Source: JAUJNH01 sp038253125 (GTDB lineage: Bacteria; Actinomycetota; Acidimicrobiia; Acidimicrobiales; JAUJNH01). Taken from it: a stretch of DNA of 35,807 nucleotides. Under the pieces are notes generated by a model. It had not been told where the DNA came from. It ran no database searches and was given only the letters and a program-made list of their open reading frames with translations. Positions 35,059 through 35,807 of this stretch are shown piece by piece. The stretch is taken from assembly GCA_038253125.1 (NCBI GenBank), contig JBBSHM010000020.1, positions 1 to 35,807 of the forward strand. The letters run 5' to 3'. Each line of letters starts with the position of its first letter. Positions within the stretch are counted from its first letter, which is position 1. Made by a program: the position numbers and the translations under genes.

Positions 35059-35681
35059 GCAGCGCAGGGATCGCCCTCGACCAGGCCGTCGATCTGACCC
35101 GCACCGGTGACCTGTGGCTGTTCCGGGGGCGCCGGCCCGCCGACCAGGCCATCCGGGTCCTGACGAACAGCCCCGTCAACCACGTCGGCATGGCGGTCGT
35201 GCTGGACGACCTCCCTCCGCTGATGTGGCACGCCGAGCTCGGCCGGTCGCTGCCCGACGTCTGGACCGGCGCCCACCATCGCGGCGTCCAGCTGCATGAC
35301 CTGAAGGCGGCGGTGACGACGTGGTCGCAGACCTATGACCAACGGGGGTGGCTGCGCCAGCTCCAGGGGGAGGTGAGCCGCGACATGGAGGACGCCCTGC
35401 TGCGCGAGATTGCCCGCAAGGACGGGACCCCGTTCCCCGCCGCCCTCGCCCTCGTCGGCCGGTGGCTGCGGGGGCGTCTCCGCCGGTCGGCACCGCTCGA
35501 GGTGACGTACTGCGCCGAGGTCGTGGCCGCCGCCTATCAGGCCATGGGCCTGCTGTCGGCCGACCGCCCCACGAACTGGTACGACCCCGGGCGCTTCTGG
35601 AGCGGCGACCGGCTGCAGCTGGAGCGGGGAGCCACCCTGGGCGCCGAGATCCGGGTCTTCGATGACCGAGCTACCGGCTAG
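35055..35681 (+). CDS. YiiX/YebB-like NlpC/P60-superfamily cysteine hydrolase
   Basis: A 208-residue protein from ATG 35055. The order of catalytic motifs is permuted, as in YiiX-like papain-fold proteins: His43 in NSPVNHVGMAVV comes first and Cys153 in VTYCAEVVAAAYQAMG comes late. GDLWLFRGRRPADQAIRVL at the start and NWYDPGRFWSGDRLQ near the end are typical of the group. Members are thought to act on peptide, amide or lipid-ester bonds; the substrate here is unknown. No signal peptide is seen. It is coupled to the small membrane protein upstream. Confidence 0.75.
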   Translation: MSSAGIALDQAVDLTRTGDLWLFRGRRPADQAIRVLTNSPVNHVGMAVVLDDLPPLMWHAELGRSLPDVWTGAHHRGVQLHDLKAAVTTWSQTYDQRGWLRQLQGEVSRDMEDALLREIARKDGTPFPAALALVGRWLRGRLRRSAPLEVTYCAEVVAAAYQAMGLLSADRPTNWYDPGRFWSGDRLQLERGATLGAEIRVFDDRATG

Positions 35682-35762
35682 CGCTAACGGGTCAAGCCGC
35701 TGTCAGAGCTGAGCGCCGGCGCCACGATGCAACGGCGAATCGCCGCCCGACAAGGCATGCCA

Positions 35763-35768
35763 TACGCT
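35763..35768 (+). promoter_or_regulatory. Possible -10 box (TACGCT) before the last gene
   Basis: TACGCT ends 11 nt before ATG 35780; the transcript would have a very short leader. Confidence 0.3.
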
Positions 35769-35779
35769 CGGCGGCGCCC

Positions 35780-35807
35780 ATGAGCTTCGACCCCTTCGTC
35801 GCCCTTG
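35780..35807 (+). CDS. Start of a gene running off the window
   Basis: ATG 35780 opens a frame reading MSFDPFVAL to the window edge, after a possible -10 box. Too little is visible to name it; called from context only. Confidence 0.35.

Noticed and set aside
1..35807. CRISPR arrays, tRNA/rRNA genes, insertion sequences
   Set aside because: No regularly spaced repeats, tRNA-like cloverleaf or transposase reading frame was recognised by eye.

Overview
The window is high-GC DNA, probably chromosomal, from an actinobacterium; an Acidimicrobiia-like lineage is my best guess. The reasons are strong G/C third-position bias, frequent GTG/TTG starts, several apparently leaderless genes (a TANNNT -10 box 7-8 nt before the start codon), and the actinobacterial gene pair of an Rv0862c-like protein followed by an XPB helicase. 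No rRNA, tRNA, CRISPR array or intact insertion sequence was seen.

Layout. 1-529: the tail of a DUF433 antitoxin and a DUF5615 PIN-like toxin broken by a one-base frameshift. 931-8943: a complete, tightly overlapping type I Wadjet operon (jetABCD: DUF2397, DUF2398, SMC-like ATPase, DUF2399 Toprim nuclease), which restricts plasmids. 8944-19325: an accessory zone dense in toxin-antitoxin modules, many decayed. It holds a frameshifted PIN-like toxin, a PIN fragment, a 2OG-Fe(II) oxygenase, a truncated antitoxin, a DUF1778/GNAT (TacAT) pair with a truncated toxin, and a wrecked MobF relaxase carrying an internal inversion. It also holds an intact HTH-DUF433/PIN pair, a broken DUF4143 protein and an intact RHH/MazF pair.

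19736-30541: the most interesting part. Two divergent gene sets share the 24264-24493 promoter region. Leftward are a PD-(D/E)XK-like plus Lhr-like helicase (split by one frameshift) and a NERD-like/UvrD helicase. Rightward is a five-gene overlapping operon: a protein with RpoA-CTD-like and sigma-region-4-like segments, an unrecognised protein, an apparent P-loop-less relative of the next ATPase, a BREX-type (DUF2791/BrxD-like) ATPase, and an SF2 helicase. No BREX methyltransferase, PglZ or TerB gene accompanies them, so this does not match a complete defence system I know. It is my candidate for an undescribed system. It recalls BREX type 2 (BrxD plus helicase) and Shango (ATPase plus helicase), but its first three genes differ.

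30641-35807: probably core genome. It holds an Rv0862c-like helicase-associated protein translationally coupled to XPB, a small membrane-anchored protein, a YiiX-like papain-fold hydrolase and the start of another gene. The XPB pair probably works in DNA repair.

A recurring feature is that at least four otherwise recognisable genes are split by an apparent single-base deletion. Whether this is true decay of an accessory island or residual consensus error needs reads to settle. All assignments come from reading motifs by eye; no database search was possible.
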